Below are positions 6,438 to 12,839 of a stretch of DNA of 42,564 nucleotides, piece after piece (the stretch's first letter is position 1; every line of letters starts with the position of its first letter). The notes beneath the pieces were generated by a model. The model ran no database searches. It was not told the origin of the DNA and was given only the letters and a program-made list of their open reading frames with translations. A program made the position numbers and the translations under genes. The stretch is from a virus: positions 1 to 42,564 of IMG/VR virus record IMGVR_UViG_3300012204_000013; one strand, written 5' to 3'.

Positions 6438-6479
6438 GACTTCACGCCTTTCGTCGAGTTCACCTATGGAGAGGGAAAG

Positions 6480-6507
6480 GGGCGGCGCCGTAGCTGCGGC
6501 GCCGCCC
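6480..6507 (-). terminator. Rho-independent-type terminator
   Basis: An 11-bp perfect GC stem (GGGCGGCGCCG pairing with CGGCGCCGCCC, six-base loop) begins about 21 bases after the stop at 6529. On the minus strand it is followed by CTTTCCCTCTCC, a short pyrimidine tract. It would end or attenuate the transcript of the gene at 6529-6819. Confidence 0.6.
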
Positions 6508-6528
6508 TGGGGAATGGCACGGTCGACC

Positions 6529-6819
6529 TTACGCGTGCTTCTCTGCGAAGTCGGCCTTGATGAGCTTCGCGATGACGAGCTGGCGGCGGTACCACGACGG
6601 GTAGCCGCGGTGGTTCTTCGTCACCTTGAACTTCTTCACGAGCGCGGCGAACACCTCCTCGTTGGTCTTGCCCTCGAGGATGAGCTTACGCGCGAAGGAG
6701 GACATCGAGCCCTCGCGACCCTCGACGCTCTTGAGGACGCGGGGCGCGGAGGTGTCCTTCGCGGAGCGCTGGTTCTTCTTCGAGCTGCGGCCGTTGTTCT
6801 TCTTGGCGATCGTCGTCAT
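6529..6819 (-). CDS. Small basic protein, paralog of 7838-8155
   Basis: This 96-residue protein has a Lys/Ser/Asn-rich flexible N-terminus (residues 1-25) and a C-terminal domain with ARKLILEGKTNEEVFAALV and YPSWYRRQLVIAK. That C-terminal domain occurs in other small phage proteins and looks like a compact helical DNA-binding unit. It is clearly related to the gene at 7838-8155, about 60% alike over the C-terminal part by eye. Hammerhead-like copy 2 lies in its leader and a terminator-like hairpin follows. The two paralogs may be a nucleoid-associated or regulatory pair; inference only. Confidence 0.8.
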   Translation of the reverse strand: MTTIAKKNNGRSSKKNQRSAKDTSAPRVLKSVEGREGSMSSFARKLILEGKTNEEVFAALVKKFKVTKNHRGYPSWYRRQLVIAKLIKADFAEKHA

Positions 6820-6847
6820 GACTTCTCCACGTGCTGCGTTGGGGTTT

Positions 6848-6911
6848 GGCTTGCCTTCATCAGCGCCGAGGGAGCCACCCTCGACGGACGCCGCTCGCGC
6901 GGCGTTTCGGC
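6848..6911 (-). ncRNA. Type II hammerhead ribozyme, copy 2
   Basis: Minus strand: GCC-GAAAC, stem III ACGCCGC with a GCGA tetraloop and GCGGCGU, cleavage-site C (GUC), stem I of nine pairs closed by UGGCU, CUGAUGA core, an extra A, then GGC. The GGC pairs with the leading GCC, whereas the other copies have GUC with GAC: a compensatory change in stem II. AAGCC follows and can pair with loop I. The element starts on the last base of the stop codon of the gene at 6911-7339. Predicted cleavage is between 6887 and 6886. Confidence 0.85.
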
Positions 6912-7339
6912 TACTCGTGGCTCCCGCGGTGCTCGTCGTCGCCGTGGTCGTCGGCGAGTCGGCGCATCGGGTGCGGCTCCGATCCCTTGACGGGCGAGTC
7001 GCACTTGGGGCACGTCAGGATCTCGCCGTCGTCCGCGGCCTGCGACCACTCCGACTCGCATACGCCGCACGAGTAGTCTCGGACGATGTACTCCTCATCG
7101 GCCTCGCCCTCGACGGCGGAGCGGTGTCGCACGGTGACGAGCGCCGTCCCCTCGTAGCGGACCGACGCCATCGTCCCCTCGACGAGGAACACCAGATAGA
7201 CGGTGGTCGCCTTGTGGTTCGCGAACGCGATCTCCCGCACCTCGAACCAGCCGAGGTCGGTGAGGACGAGGTCGCCCGTACGGACTTGGCTCACCGGCGC
7301 GACGCGCTGCGCTCCGTGCTTCGTCTTGCGCGCGCTCAC
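6911..7339 (-). CDS. Beta-domain plus zinc-finger protein, unknown function
   Basis: This 142-residue protein (GTG 7339 behind GGGAGG) has a strand-rich N-terminal domain (VRTGDLVLTDLGWFEVREI, TTVYLVFLVEGT) that looks like a small barrel. A C-terminal zinc finger follows: CGVC near residue 91 and CPKC near residue 110. The end is His/Asp-rich. It overlaps the gene before by four bases. The combination suggests binding of nucleic acid or a protein partner; the family is not recognised. Confidence 0.75.
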   Translation of the reverse strand: MSARKTKHGAQRVAPVSQVRTGDLVLTDLGWFEVREIAFANHKATTVYLVFLVEGTMASVRYEGTALVTVRHRSAVEGEADEEYIVRDYSCGVCESEWSQAADDGEILTCPKCDSPVKGSEPHPMRRLADDHGDDEHRGSHE

Positions 7340-7581
7340 GACTGGCCTCCCGGCGCGAGCTTCTCAACGCGGATGCCCCAGCGCCCGTCGGGACGCAAGC
7401 TGCCGCAGCGCACTTTACCATCGCGCCCGTTGTGGTCCCACTTGACGGAGAGCGAGATGCTGTTGACGCGGACGACGGTCGCGGTGAAGCCGCGCCCTCG
7501 AGCGCTCCCGGGCTTCGTCGTATCGAACACGTGGATGCGGTCGCCGGAGCTGAACTTCTTGAGGTCGTCGATGGTGAACAT
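7336..7581 (-). CDS. Hypothetical small barrel-like protein
   Basis: This 81-residue protein starts at ATG 7581 with GAAGGG about ten bases upstream. It is mostly beta (GDRIHVFDTT, FTATVVRVNSISLSVKWD) and resembles SH3/KOW-type small barrels in layout, though I cannot assign a family. It is coupled to 6911-7339 by a GTGA overlap, and that gene has a similar N-terminal barrel-like part. Confidence 0.7.
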   Translation of the reverse strand: MFTIDDLKKFSSGDRIHVFDTTKPGSARGRGFTATVVRVNSISLSVKWDHNGRDGKVRCGSLRPDGRWGIRVEKLAPGGQS

Positions 7582-7612
7582 TTCGTCGTGCCCTTCTTTC
7601 GGTTACTGGTGG

Positions 7613-7753
7613 TTACTTCGTTTCCTTGCAGGTACCGCCCTCGAACGCTGCGGCGACGTTGCAGAACGTGTGCCGGAGCTCCTCGCCGAGTCGCGACGCG
7701 CCGAACGCGAGCGCGACCGAAACGAGGGCGGCGATCAGCGCCTTCTCGATCAT
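7613..7753 (-). CDS. 46-residue single-pass membrane protein
   Basis: ATG 7753 is preceded by AGGAGG at ideal spacing. The product starts MIEKALIAALVSVALAFGAS, one hydrophobic helix with Glu/Lys at the N-terminus, then a short soluble tail with two Cys (TFCNV, GTCKE). It could be an inner-membrane anchor or a small holin-like or host-takeover protein; there is no evidence to choose. Its leader contains hammerhead-like copy 3. Confidence 0.7.
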   Translation of the reverse strand: MIEKALIAALVSVALAFGASRLGEELRHTFCNVAAAFEGGTCKETK

Positions 7754-7768
7754 CTCTTCCTCCTAGTG

Positions 7769-7838
7769 GGCTTGTCATCATCAGCGCCGAAGGAGCCACC
7801 CTCGACGGACGCGCCGGCCGCGGTCGGCGCGTTTCGAC
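7769..7838 (-). ncRNA. Type II hammerhead ribozyme, copy 3
   Basis: Minus strand: GUC-GAAAC, stem III ACGCGCCG with CGGCGCGU and an eight-base loop, cleavage-site C (GUC), stem I (CGUCGAGGG with CCUUCGGCG, two wobble pairs) closed by UGGCU, CUGAUGA core, an extra U, GAC pairing with the leading GUC, then AAGCC complementary to loop I. It starts on the stop codon of the gene at 7838-8155 and ends about 15 bases before the start of the 46-residue gene. Predicted cleavage is between 7808 and 7807. Confidence 0.85.
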
Positions 7839-8155
7839 TAGTGAGCGTGCTGCTCAGCGAACTTCGGGTTGACCTGCTTCGCGACGACGAGCTGCCGGCG
7901 ATACCACGACGGGTAGCTGCGGTGCGACTGCGGGACCTTCTTCGTTCCGAACTGCTTCACGAGCGTGGCGAAAACCTGCTCGTTCGTCTTGCCCGACTTG
8001 ATGAGCTTCCGAGCGGCGAAGGAGATCGAGCCCTCGCGGCCGTCGCCCTTGAGGACGCGGGCGACGGACGAGCCCTTCGCGACGATCTTGCCGTTCTTGG
8101 AGGAGCCGTTGCGGCGGGAGTTCTTCTTCGAGGACTTCGCGTTCTTGGTAGCCAT
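7838..8155 (-). CDS. Small basic protein, paralog of 6529-6819
   Basis: This 105-residue protein has a Lys/Asn/Ser-rich N-terminal tail followed by RVLKGDGREGSISFAARKLI, GKTNEQVFATLVKQF and YPSWYRRQLVVAK. The last segments are shared with 6529-6819. The ATG at 8155 has AAGGAG upstream. It is the first gene of the block transcribed out of the gene-free region and has hammerhead-like copy 4 in its leader and copy 3 right after its stop. It probably binds DNA; inference from charge and family pattern. Confidence 0.8.
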   Translation of the reverse strand: MATKNAKSSKKNSRRNGSSKNGKIVAKGSSVARVLKGDGREGSISFAARKLIKSGKTNEQVFATLVKQFGTKKVPQSHRSYPSWYRRQLVVAKQVNPKFAEQHAH

Positions 8156-8182
8156 GGTGTTCTCCTTGTCGCGCTCAGCGCG

Positions 8183-8248
8183 GGCTTGTCATCGTCAGCG
8201 TCGAGGGAGCCACCCTCGAACGGACGCGGCGCTTCGCCGCGTTTCGAC
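8183..8248 (-). ncRNA. Type II hammerhead ribozyme, copy 4
   Basis: Minus strand: GUC-GAAAC, stem III ACGCGGCG with an AAG loop and CGCCGCGU, cleavage-site C (GUC), stem I (CGU, bulged U, CGAGGG with CCCUCGACG) closed by UGGCU, CUGACGA core, an extra U, GAC pairing with the leading GUC, then AAGCC complementary to the loop. Stem III has C-G swaps relative to copy 3 that keep pairing. It lies 28 bases upstream of the ATG at 8155. Predicted cleavage is between 8223 and 8222. Confidence 0.85.
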
Positions 8249-9149
8249 TTCACTCCGAAGCACCGACGTTAGGGACGATCACCCGTTGCGATGACTGTGA
8301 CGTCATCCGCCCTCGCGTTCGCCTCGAGAGCGCACCGAGTTGTAGCTCGGTCGCGCTCGCGGGACGTCGGAGCGTTGTCGCTCCGCCGCATCGATGCTTC
8401 GTCGTCTCGCAGACCTGCGCACCGTGTCGTGGTGAGACGCTCTTCCGAGTATTCAGTTGGCGAAGGTCGCTCGACGGAGACTGCTCGTTCCGTACCGGAT
8501 GTCCACTCTGCGGGTTTCCGCGTCGCGCTATCGCGCTTTGAGTCGGGCCGGTTCGCTACTTCGTGCTACGAAGGAAAGATATCACCTCCAATTGGATGTG
8601 CTAGGGCACCCGAACAGGTATAGGCCTGCCCGTTCGGCCGCCGCAGAGGTCGGATGGCTCGCGCGACGAGCGCGCAGGGTCGCCGCAGCGCGACGATCGC
8701 GAGCGCCGACGGGTCGCGAGCGCGGCCGCGTCGTTTCGAGCGCGCTAGAGAGGAGCCAGCGCGTACCTGAGAGGAGCCTGCGGCTCAGAAGGGTCGGGCA
8801 GCTCGTCGGAGCGCTCGTCGAGCGCGCGCGAACCGTGGGCGAGCGCTCGTCGCGCTCGAACCGTCGTCCGTGAGCTTCGTGGAACGAACGAAGGGCGGCG
8901 AGGTCGACGTGACGCCGGTTCCGCAACCGGAGCACGCTTGACTCGCCGCCCTTCTCAGCCCGCTAACGGGCCCTCTCGCACCTCGCCTGAGCGGGTGCTT
9001 CACTCGTCGCTAACCAGCGTCTGGTACTTCGCCCGCAGACCTAGAGCATGACGTCACCTCAAACTGGTCTCGCAGACTCGTCCACGCACACGATACGCGC
9101 TGCGACTTCAGAGGCTCCGATCGTAGATCGCCCGCGCCTGCGCGTCGAG
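8249..9149. other. Gene-free 900-base region rich in inverted repeats
   Basis: I see no credible gene on either strand; the open frames are Arg/Ser/Ala-rich noise without ribosome binding sites. The region holds several dyads: GATGAC/GTCATC at about 8290-8307, ACCGAG/CTCGGT at 8334-8351 within a longer imperfect stem, GCATCGATGC near 8390, CTTCGT/ACGAAG near 8565, a 12-bp stem AAGGGCGGCGAG (8891-8902) with 8942-8953 enclosing CCGGTT/AACCGG, and GCCCG/CGGGC at 8958-8971. TGACGTCA occurs near both ends. It probably contains the promoter of the leftward hammerhead block; an origin or a structured RNA is possible. Confidence 0.6.
8891..8953. other. Nested inverted repeat, possible structured RNA or origin hairpin
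   Basis: A 12-bp perfect outer stem (8891-8902 with 8942-8953) encloses a second perfect hairpin, CCGGTT-CCGC-AACCGG at 8915-8930. A further 5-bp hairpin follows at 8958-8971. The fold is not a tRNA: no T-arm or anticodon arm fits. It lies downstream of the methyltransferase gene on the minus strand. Confidence 0.5.
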
Positions 9150-10310
9150 CTATGCTGCCGCCTCCGCCTCGTCCGCCGCGGCGCCGATGGCGTCCTCGCC
9201 GTCGGCCCACCGCTTGCGCGAGCGCGGCTGGACGTCGATGAGGTCACCGGGCCGCGCCTCGAGCGAGTGGCGCGAGGTCCTTCCCGTGACGTTCGCGATC
9301 GTCGTCTCCGCGATCCACCGCGCGACCGGGGGGCAGACGCCGCGCGAGAGGTAGAACCTCAGCTGCGGGACGCGACGCTCCGGCACCGCGTAGTCGGCCG
9401 GGAACCCCATGAGCCGCTTCCACTCGCGCTGCGTCAGGTTGCGGCCGTTCACCGTCCACCACGAGATGCCGAGGATGGTGAACGCGTGGCTCCGCGGATC
9501 GAGGACGCGCATCGTCTGCGACATGTAGAAGCCCCACACGCAGTGCTTGCGCGCGACCTCGAGCTGGCTCCCGACCTTCTTCCCGTCGGAGCGGAGCTTC
9601 CTGCGCAGCAGCGCGGGGAGCATCCCGTAGCCGTACTCCCCGCGGACGAGGTTGTGGGCGAGCTTCGGTCCGAAGTCGTCCTTGAGGCGGCGCACCTGCT
9701 CCGCGAGCTTCCGCTCCAGCACCTCGACGGCCGGCCCGCGAGCGTCGAGGATGTCCTTCACCGTCGTGCGCTCCGGCTCGTGGTGGTAGGTGAAGCGCCC
9801 CTGCTTGAGCGCGCCCTTCCGGACGAAGATCGCCCAGAACCGCGGTCGCCACTGCGGCACGCCGAAAGTGACCGCGTTCTGCATGACGCGGAAGAGCTGG
9901 TACCCGTGCTCCTTGGCGAACGCATCGTGGACCTCGCGCGCACCCTCGAGCGCTCCCGGCACCGACTCGACGCACAGGGCGAGCGCGCGGTTCGTCATCG
10001 CGTAGTTGATGACGTCGAGCGTGCACTGGAACTTCGGCGCGTCCTTCCCTCGCTTCGACGGCGAGTTGTTCTGCGCGGAGAACGCGGCGCACGGCGGGTG
10101 CGCTAGGACGATCGTGTCGCGGAGGTCCTGCCGCTCCGGCCACTGGTCGCGCGTCTCGCGGTAGTCGAGGTCCGGGAAGTTCGCCTGCTGGAGGTCGATG
10201 CCGTATCCCGAGTCCTCGTATGACCCGCGGATCTTGAGCCCCGCCGCCTTCGCAGCCACGACGAGGCTGCCGGCGTAGCTGTTGATGATGAGCACGTCTG
10301 GTTTGGACAT
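9150..10310 (-). CDS. C5 cytosine DNA methyltransferase
   Basis: This 386-residue enzyme would transfer a methyl group from S-adenosylmethionine to cytosine C5 in phage DNA. Visible motifs: SAM-binding motif I as INSYAGSLVVAAKAAG (residues ~9-24), catalytic PPC in AHPPCAAFSAQN (Cys-74), the motif VI equivalent ESV (Glu-115), QWRPR (motif VIII, residues 153-157), LTQREWKRLMGFP (motif IX region) and GVCPPVARWI (motif X). Motif I lacks the usual DLFSGxGG, so this is a divergent, phage-type member. ATG 10310 has GGGAGA upstream; a longer frame upstream is rejected. No restriction endonuclease is adjacent, so it is likely an orphan protecting phage DNA from host restriction. Target sequence not predictable. 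Confidence 0.9.
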   Translation of the reverse strand: MSKPDVLIINSYAGSLVVAAKAAGLKIRGSYEDSGYGIDLQQANFPDLDYRETRDQWPERQDLRDTIVLAHPPCAAFSAQNNSPSKRGKDAPKFQCTLDVINYAMTNRALALCVESVPGALEGAREVHDAFAKEHGYQLFRVMQNAVTFGVPQWRPRFWAIFVRKGALKQGRFTYHHEPERTTVKDILDARGPAVEVLERKLAEQVRRLKDDFGPKLAHNLVRGEYGYGMLPALLRRKLRSDGKKVGSQLEVARKHCVWGFYMSQTMRVLDPRSHAFTILGISWWTVNGRNLTQREWKRLMGFPADYAVPERRVPQLRFYLSRGVCPPVARWIAETTIANVTGRTSRHSLEARPGDLIDVQPRSRKRWADGEDAIGAAADEAEAAA

Positions 10311-10336
10311 GGTTCGTCTCCCGACTGCGATGTGGT

Positions 10337-10630
10337 TCAGATCTCTCCCGACCCGCCGCACGTCTCGCACGTGAGCTTGACCGACGTGAAGCCGGACCTC
10401 ACCTCGATCTTCTTGCGCCCCTCGCACGTCGGACACTCGCGCGGCTCCGGAGCCGCACCGGACGGCCTCGCGACCGCCATGAGGCGTCGGTACGCCGCGC
10501 TGATGCGCGCGAACTCCTCGGCGTCCCCGCCGCGGTCGGGGTGGTGGACGAGCGCAAGCGCGCGGTAGGTCGACTTCACCTGCTCCTGCGTCGCGCCCTC
10601 GTCGAGGCCGAGCAGCTCGCGATCCGTCAC
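10337..10630 (-). CDS. J-domain protein with DnaJ-type zinc finger
   Basis: This 97-residue protein starts with GTG 10630 behind GGAGG. Residues 1-55 are a J-domain: helix II 'EQVKSTYRALALVHHPDRGG' region with HPD at 30-32, then helix III. Residues ~66-95 carry two Cys repeats, CPTCEGRKK and CETCGGSG, half of the four found in full-length DnaJ. It should stimulate host DnaK (Hsp70) and could direct it to a phage replication or assembly complex. It is a mini-DnaJ: J-domain plus half a zinc finger, without the substrate-binding C-terminal domains. Confidence 0.9.
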   Translation of the reverse strand: MTDRELLGLDEGATQEQVKSTYRALALVHHPDRGGDAEEFARISAAYRRLMAVARPSGAAPEPRECPTCEGRKKIEVRSGFTSVKLTCETCGGSGEI

Positions 10631-10643
10631 CGAGGCCTCCGCT

Positions 10644-10991
10644 TCACGTTCCGCATCCGAGCTGCATGAGCGCCACCGTCAACGCCCGCACGCCGTCCGC
10701 GTCGCGCCGCATGCTCTCCGTCGCGCGGTCGATCCTCTTCGCGACGTCGGCCTTGAGCGCGGCGATGGTGGCGTCCAGCGCCTCGTCGAGCGTGGGTCCG
10801 ACGGCCTCCACCCGACCGTACATGCCGTCCGTCCGCACGGTGACGCGGTAGCGGACGAGTCCCAGCTCCTCCGGCTTGTGCCTGCGAAGCTCGGCGACGT
10901 GCTCCATGACCACGACGTACCGCGCGATCTCCACGTCCGGGAACTGCCCGCTCGCGCCCGCGATGAGCGACAGCTTCTCCTCGATCGTCAT
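10644..10991 (-). CDS. Hypothetical protein, 115 residues
   Basis: This protein begins MTIEEKLSLIAGASGQFPDV and is helical at both ends, with a short beta section (LVRYRVTVRTDGMYG) in the middle. It overlaps the upstream gene by four bases and ends 14 bases before the J-domain gene. No family or motif is recognised. Confidence 0.7.
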   Translation of the reverse strand: MTIEEKLSLIAGASGQFPDVEIARYVVVMEHVAELRRHKPEELGLVRYRVTVRTDGMYGRVEAVGPTLDEALDATIAALKADVAKRIDRATESMRRDADGVRALTVALMQLGCGT

Positions 10992-11416
10992 GTCGCGCTC
11001 CCGTTCGGCGGCCGCGTGCCGGGAACGATGACGAGGTCCGGCGGCTTGATGATCGCGCCCTTCATCCGCAGCATGATGAAGCCTCCCTCCTCCTGCTTCG
11101 CCTCGATCTTGAAGCGGTGCGCGGCCGCGTCCTGGACGTCCGTCTCGTGGATGCGGACCTCACGCCCGAGCCTGCAGATGAGCGCGGCGAGGAACTGGTT
11201 GGAGATCGCGAGCTTCTGCTCCAGCGCCTCGACCTGCGCCATCGACTCGAACGCGCCGACCTTCAGCAGGCAGACCTCGTGCGCGCTCGGCCCGTCGTCG
11301 CCCGCCGCCTCCACCGCCTCAGGCGTTGGCGGGTGGACCTTCTCCCTCGGCGGCTCGTTCACCGGTCCATCGCACAGGCAGCAATCGGGCACCGCAACCG
11401 CTCCGTCCGTCGTCAT
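10988..11416 (-). CDS. Hypothetical protein with Cys cluster and coiled coil
   Basis: The ATG at 11416 has GAGGAGG upstream, so the longer frame is rejected. This 142-residue protein has CCLCDG near residue 14 and a further Cys near residue 50, then a heptad-rich helix (SMAQVEALEQKLAISNQFL), then a strand-rich C-terminus (GGFIMLRMKGAIIKPPDLVIV). The family is not recognised. The Cys set may bind one zinc ion. Confidence 0.7.
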   Translation of the reverse strand: MTTDGAVAVPDCCLCDGPVNEPPREKVHPPTPEAVEAAGDDGPSAHEVCLLKVGAFESMAQVEALEQKLAISNQFLAALICRLGREVRIHETDVQDAAAHRFKIEAKQEEGGFIMLRMKGAIIKPPDLVIVPGTRPPNGSAT

Positions 11417-11706
11417 CTCGACCTCCTCTTCCTTCGCTTGTGTCTGTTCTTGATCACTCGCATCTGGTGCTGGCTCTTGTCGAACTGCTCGCGCGAACGC
11501 GACGGCGCGGCGAACGCGTGGATGTCCGTCCTCGGGTCCCAGATCCACCGCGGCCACGCGAGGTGCGCGATGCGTCCGACGATCGTGACGATGAGCGCGA
11601 GCAGCCTGCGACCCCACGGCGCGGGATAGCGCCACTCGTGGTTCCGATGATCGCGCCGCTTCCCGCAGGTGATGCAGCGGTCGGCGTTGAACGCCCTGCC
11701 GCTCAT
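11413..11706 (-). CDS. Small membrane protein with CxxC and basic tail
   Basis: This 97-residue protein starts at ATG 11706 with GGGAG upstream. It has a CITCGKRRDHRNHEW zinc-binding-type segment near the N-terminus, one transmembrane helix (LLALIVTIVGRIAHLAW, residues ~35-51) and a C-terminus of HKRRKRRSR type. The orientation would place the basic tail in the cytoplasm by the positive-inside rule. The same order, CxxC and membrane segment, appears in the next gene. Function unknown. Confidence 0.7.
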   Translation of the reverse strand: MSGRAFNADRCITCGKRRDHRNHEWRYPAPWGRRLLALIVTIVGRIAHLAWPRWIWDPRTDIHAFAAPSRSREQFDKSQHQMRVIKNRHKRRKRRSR

Positions 11707-12143
11707 CGCAGCTCCCGTCGCCGGTACTCGGGACAGTCGTTGAGGTGATGCGCGCCGGGCGAGCCTGGCGTCGCCCCGCACCCGCGCGGACACTTCGTGC
11801 CGTGACGAGGGCACTCGGCGTTCCACCGCAGTCGAGCCGCGTGGAAGTCGGAGCCCGCTCCGGCGTCGGAGTTGACCGACTCGCACGTGCAGGTCTTGAA
11901 CTCGCCGCCGTGGCGCGGGCACTTCGGATCGAGCGTAATCGCCCTAGGGCACGTGCAGGCCTTGTAGCGCGGCGAGCACGGGCAGTTGGGATCCTCGCAC
12001 GGCGCGACGGGGAACGGGTGTCCGCGCGTCGAGGCCGCGCGCAGCACGATCACGATCACGGTGGAGATCGTAACGAAGAACAGCGCGACGAACGATCCCA
12101 CGACGGCGGTCACGACCGCTCTCCATCGTCGCCGCGGCGCCAC
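11703..12143 (-). CDS. Membrane-anchored Cys-rich protein
   Basis: This 146-residue protein has a basic N-terminus (APRRRWR), one transmembrane helix (VVTAVVGSFVALFFVTISTVIVIVL split over residues ~10-34), and a Cys-rich remainder with repeated CPxH and CxCP motifs (CEDPNCPCSP, CTCPR, CPRHGGEFKTCTC, CPRHGTKCPRGC). The GTG at 12143 is preferred because AGGAG lies just upstream; TTG 12170 and GTG 12161 are alternatives. The Cys repeats may bind several metal ions. No family is recognised. Confidence 0.65.
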   Translation of the reverse strand: MAPRRRWRAVVTAVVGSFVALFFVTISTVIVIVLRAASTRGHPFPVAPCEDPNCPCSPRYKACTCPRAITLDPKCPRHGGEFKTCTCESVNSDAGAGSDFHAARLRWNAECPRHGTKCPRGCGATPGSPGAHHLNDCPEYRRRELR

Positions 12144-12211
12144 GCGCTCCTCACGCGCCACGTCGCCCAAGCGAACACGGCGATCGTCAGGAGGACCTTG
12201 AGCGCGGTCAT
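12110..12211 (-). CDS. 33-residue membrane peptide
   Basis: ATG 12211 with GAGGAGG upstream opens MTALKVLLTIAVFAWATWRV, one hydrophobic helix, followed by a short charged tail (RSAWRRGDDGERS). It overlaps the start of the next gene by 34 bases and the end of the previous one by four. It is too short for family assignment and could be a small inner-membrane effector. Confidence 0.6.
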   Translation of the reverse strand: MTALKVLLTIAVFAWATWRVRSAWRRGDDGERS

Positions 12212-12618
12212 GCGCCCTCCTCGCGCAGCTCGGGCGCGTGCGCCATCAGCTCCTCGATCTTCGCCTCGGCCGCCTCCGCGCGCGTGCGCTCGCCGTCGAC
12301 CTCGCCGCGCAGGAACTCGATCTGCGTGATGAGGTCCTCGGCCCGCTCCGCGCCGATGCCCAGCACCTCGCAGGCGCGTCGGCAGACGGAGCACCCGTCG
12401 CCGCCGTCCTTCGTCCGCTGGCGGAGGACCTCGAGCGTCTCCTGCGCCGCCTGCGCGAGCAGGTGAACCTCGGCCAACTCGTCGCCCTCGCACCCCGTCG
12501 TCCCGTCGCGGACCAGCGCAAGCTCCGGACCCATCTCCTTCTCCAGCTCCTCGAGGAACATCCCCGCGACGACCCGCCGCGCCTCCTCGATCGTCCTCGC
12601 GACCAGCCTGAGCCTCAT
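12208..12618 (-). CDS. Helical coiled-coil protein with Cys pair
   Basis: This 136-residue protein starts at ATG 12618 (GGGAGG upstream). It is nearly all helix: MRLRLVARTIEEARRVVAGM, then a long amphipathic stretch, a CSVCRRACEV cluster near residue 80, and a C-terminal coiled coil (LRGEVDGERTRAEAAEAKIEEL). It may oligomerise. The family is not recognised. Confidence 0.7.
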   Translation of the reverse strand: MRLRLVARTIEEARRVVAGMFLEELEKEMGPELALVRDGTTGCEGDELAEVHLLAQAAQETLEVLRQRTKDGGDGCSVCRRACEVLGIGAERAEDLITQIEFLRGEVDGERTRAEAAEAKIEELMAHAPELREEGA

Positions 12619-12839
12619 GGCGACCTCCCGACGCGCTTGAGGAACTTCTTGAAGTGGAACTCGAACTGCGATCGGTTGAAGTTGATGCGCTGCCAGTCCG
12701 CGCGCTCGGGCGAGCGCATCCACGCGGAGTGGTGCTTCTCGCAGAGGTCTCCGCTGCGCGGCGTCGAGCTGAGGCCCGAGCACGCAGAGCACGCGAGGTC
12801 GGCGTCGGACTGGACGAGCCTGAGGACGGCCGCGGTCAC
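12615..12839 (-). CDS. Small zinc-finger protein
   Basis: This 74-residue protein (GTG 12839, GGGGAA upstream) has CSAC at residues 17-20 and CEKHH at 33-37, giving a Cys/His site of the HNH-knuckle or zinc-finger kind, but no complete HNH motif. The C-terminal half is a basic helix (FHFKKFLKRVGR). It is coupled by 4-base overlaps on both sides. Nucleic-acid binding is possible. Confidence 0.65.
   Translation of the reverse strand: MTAAVLRLVQSDADLACSACSGLSSTPRSGDLCEKHHSAWMRSPERADWQRINFNRSQFEFHFKKFLKRVGRSP

Noticed and set aside
8732-8740. Another CGAAAC on the minus strand in the gene-free region, as a fifth hammerhead
   Set aside because: There is no CUGANGA nearby and stems I and II cannot be formed.
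8249-9149. tRNA gene in the gene-free region
   Set aside because: The nested stem at 8891-8953 has a 12-bp outer arm and no T-loop, anticodon arm or CCA-type end.
9048-10106. A 352-codon plus-strand frame opposite the methyltransferase
   Set aside because: Low complexity (Arg, Val, Leu, Asp), no known motif, while the minus strand has the full set of C5-methyltransferase motifs.
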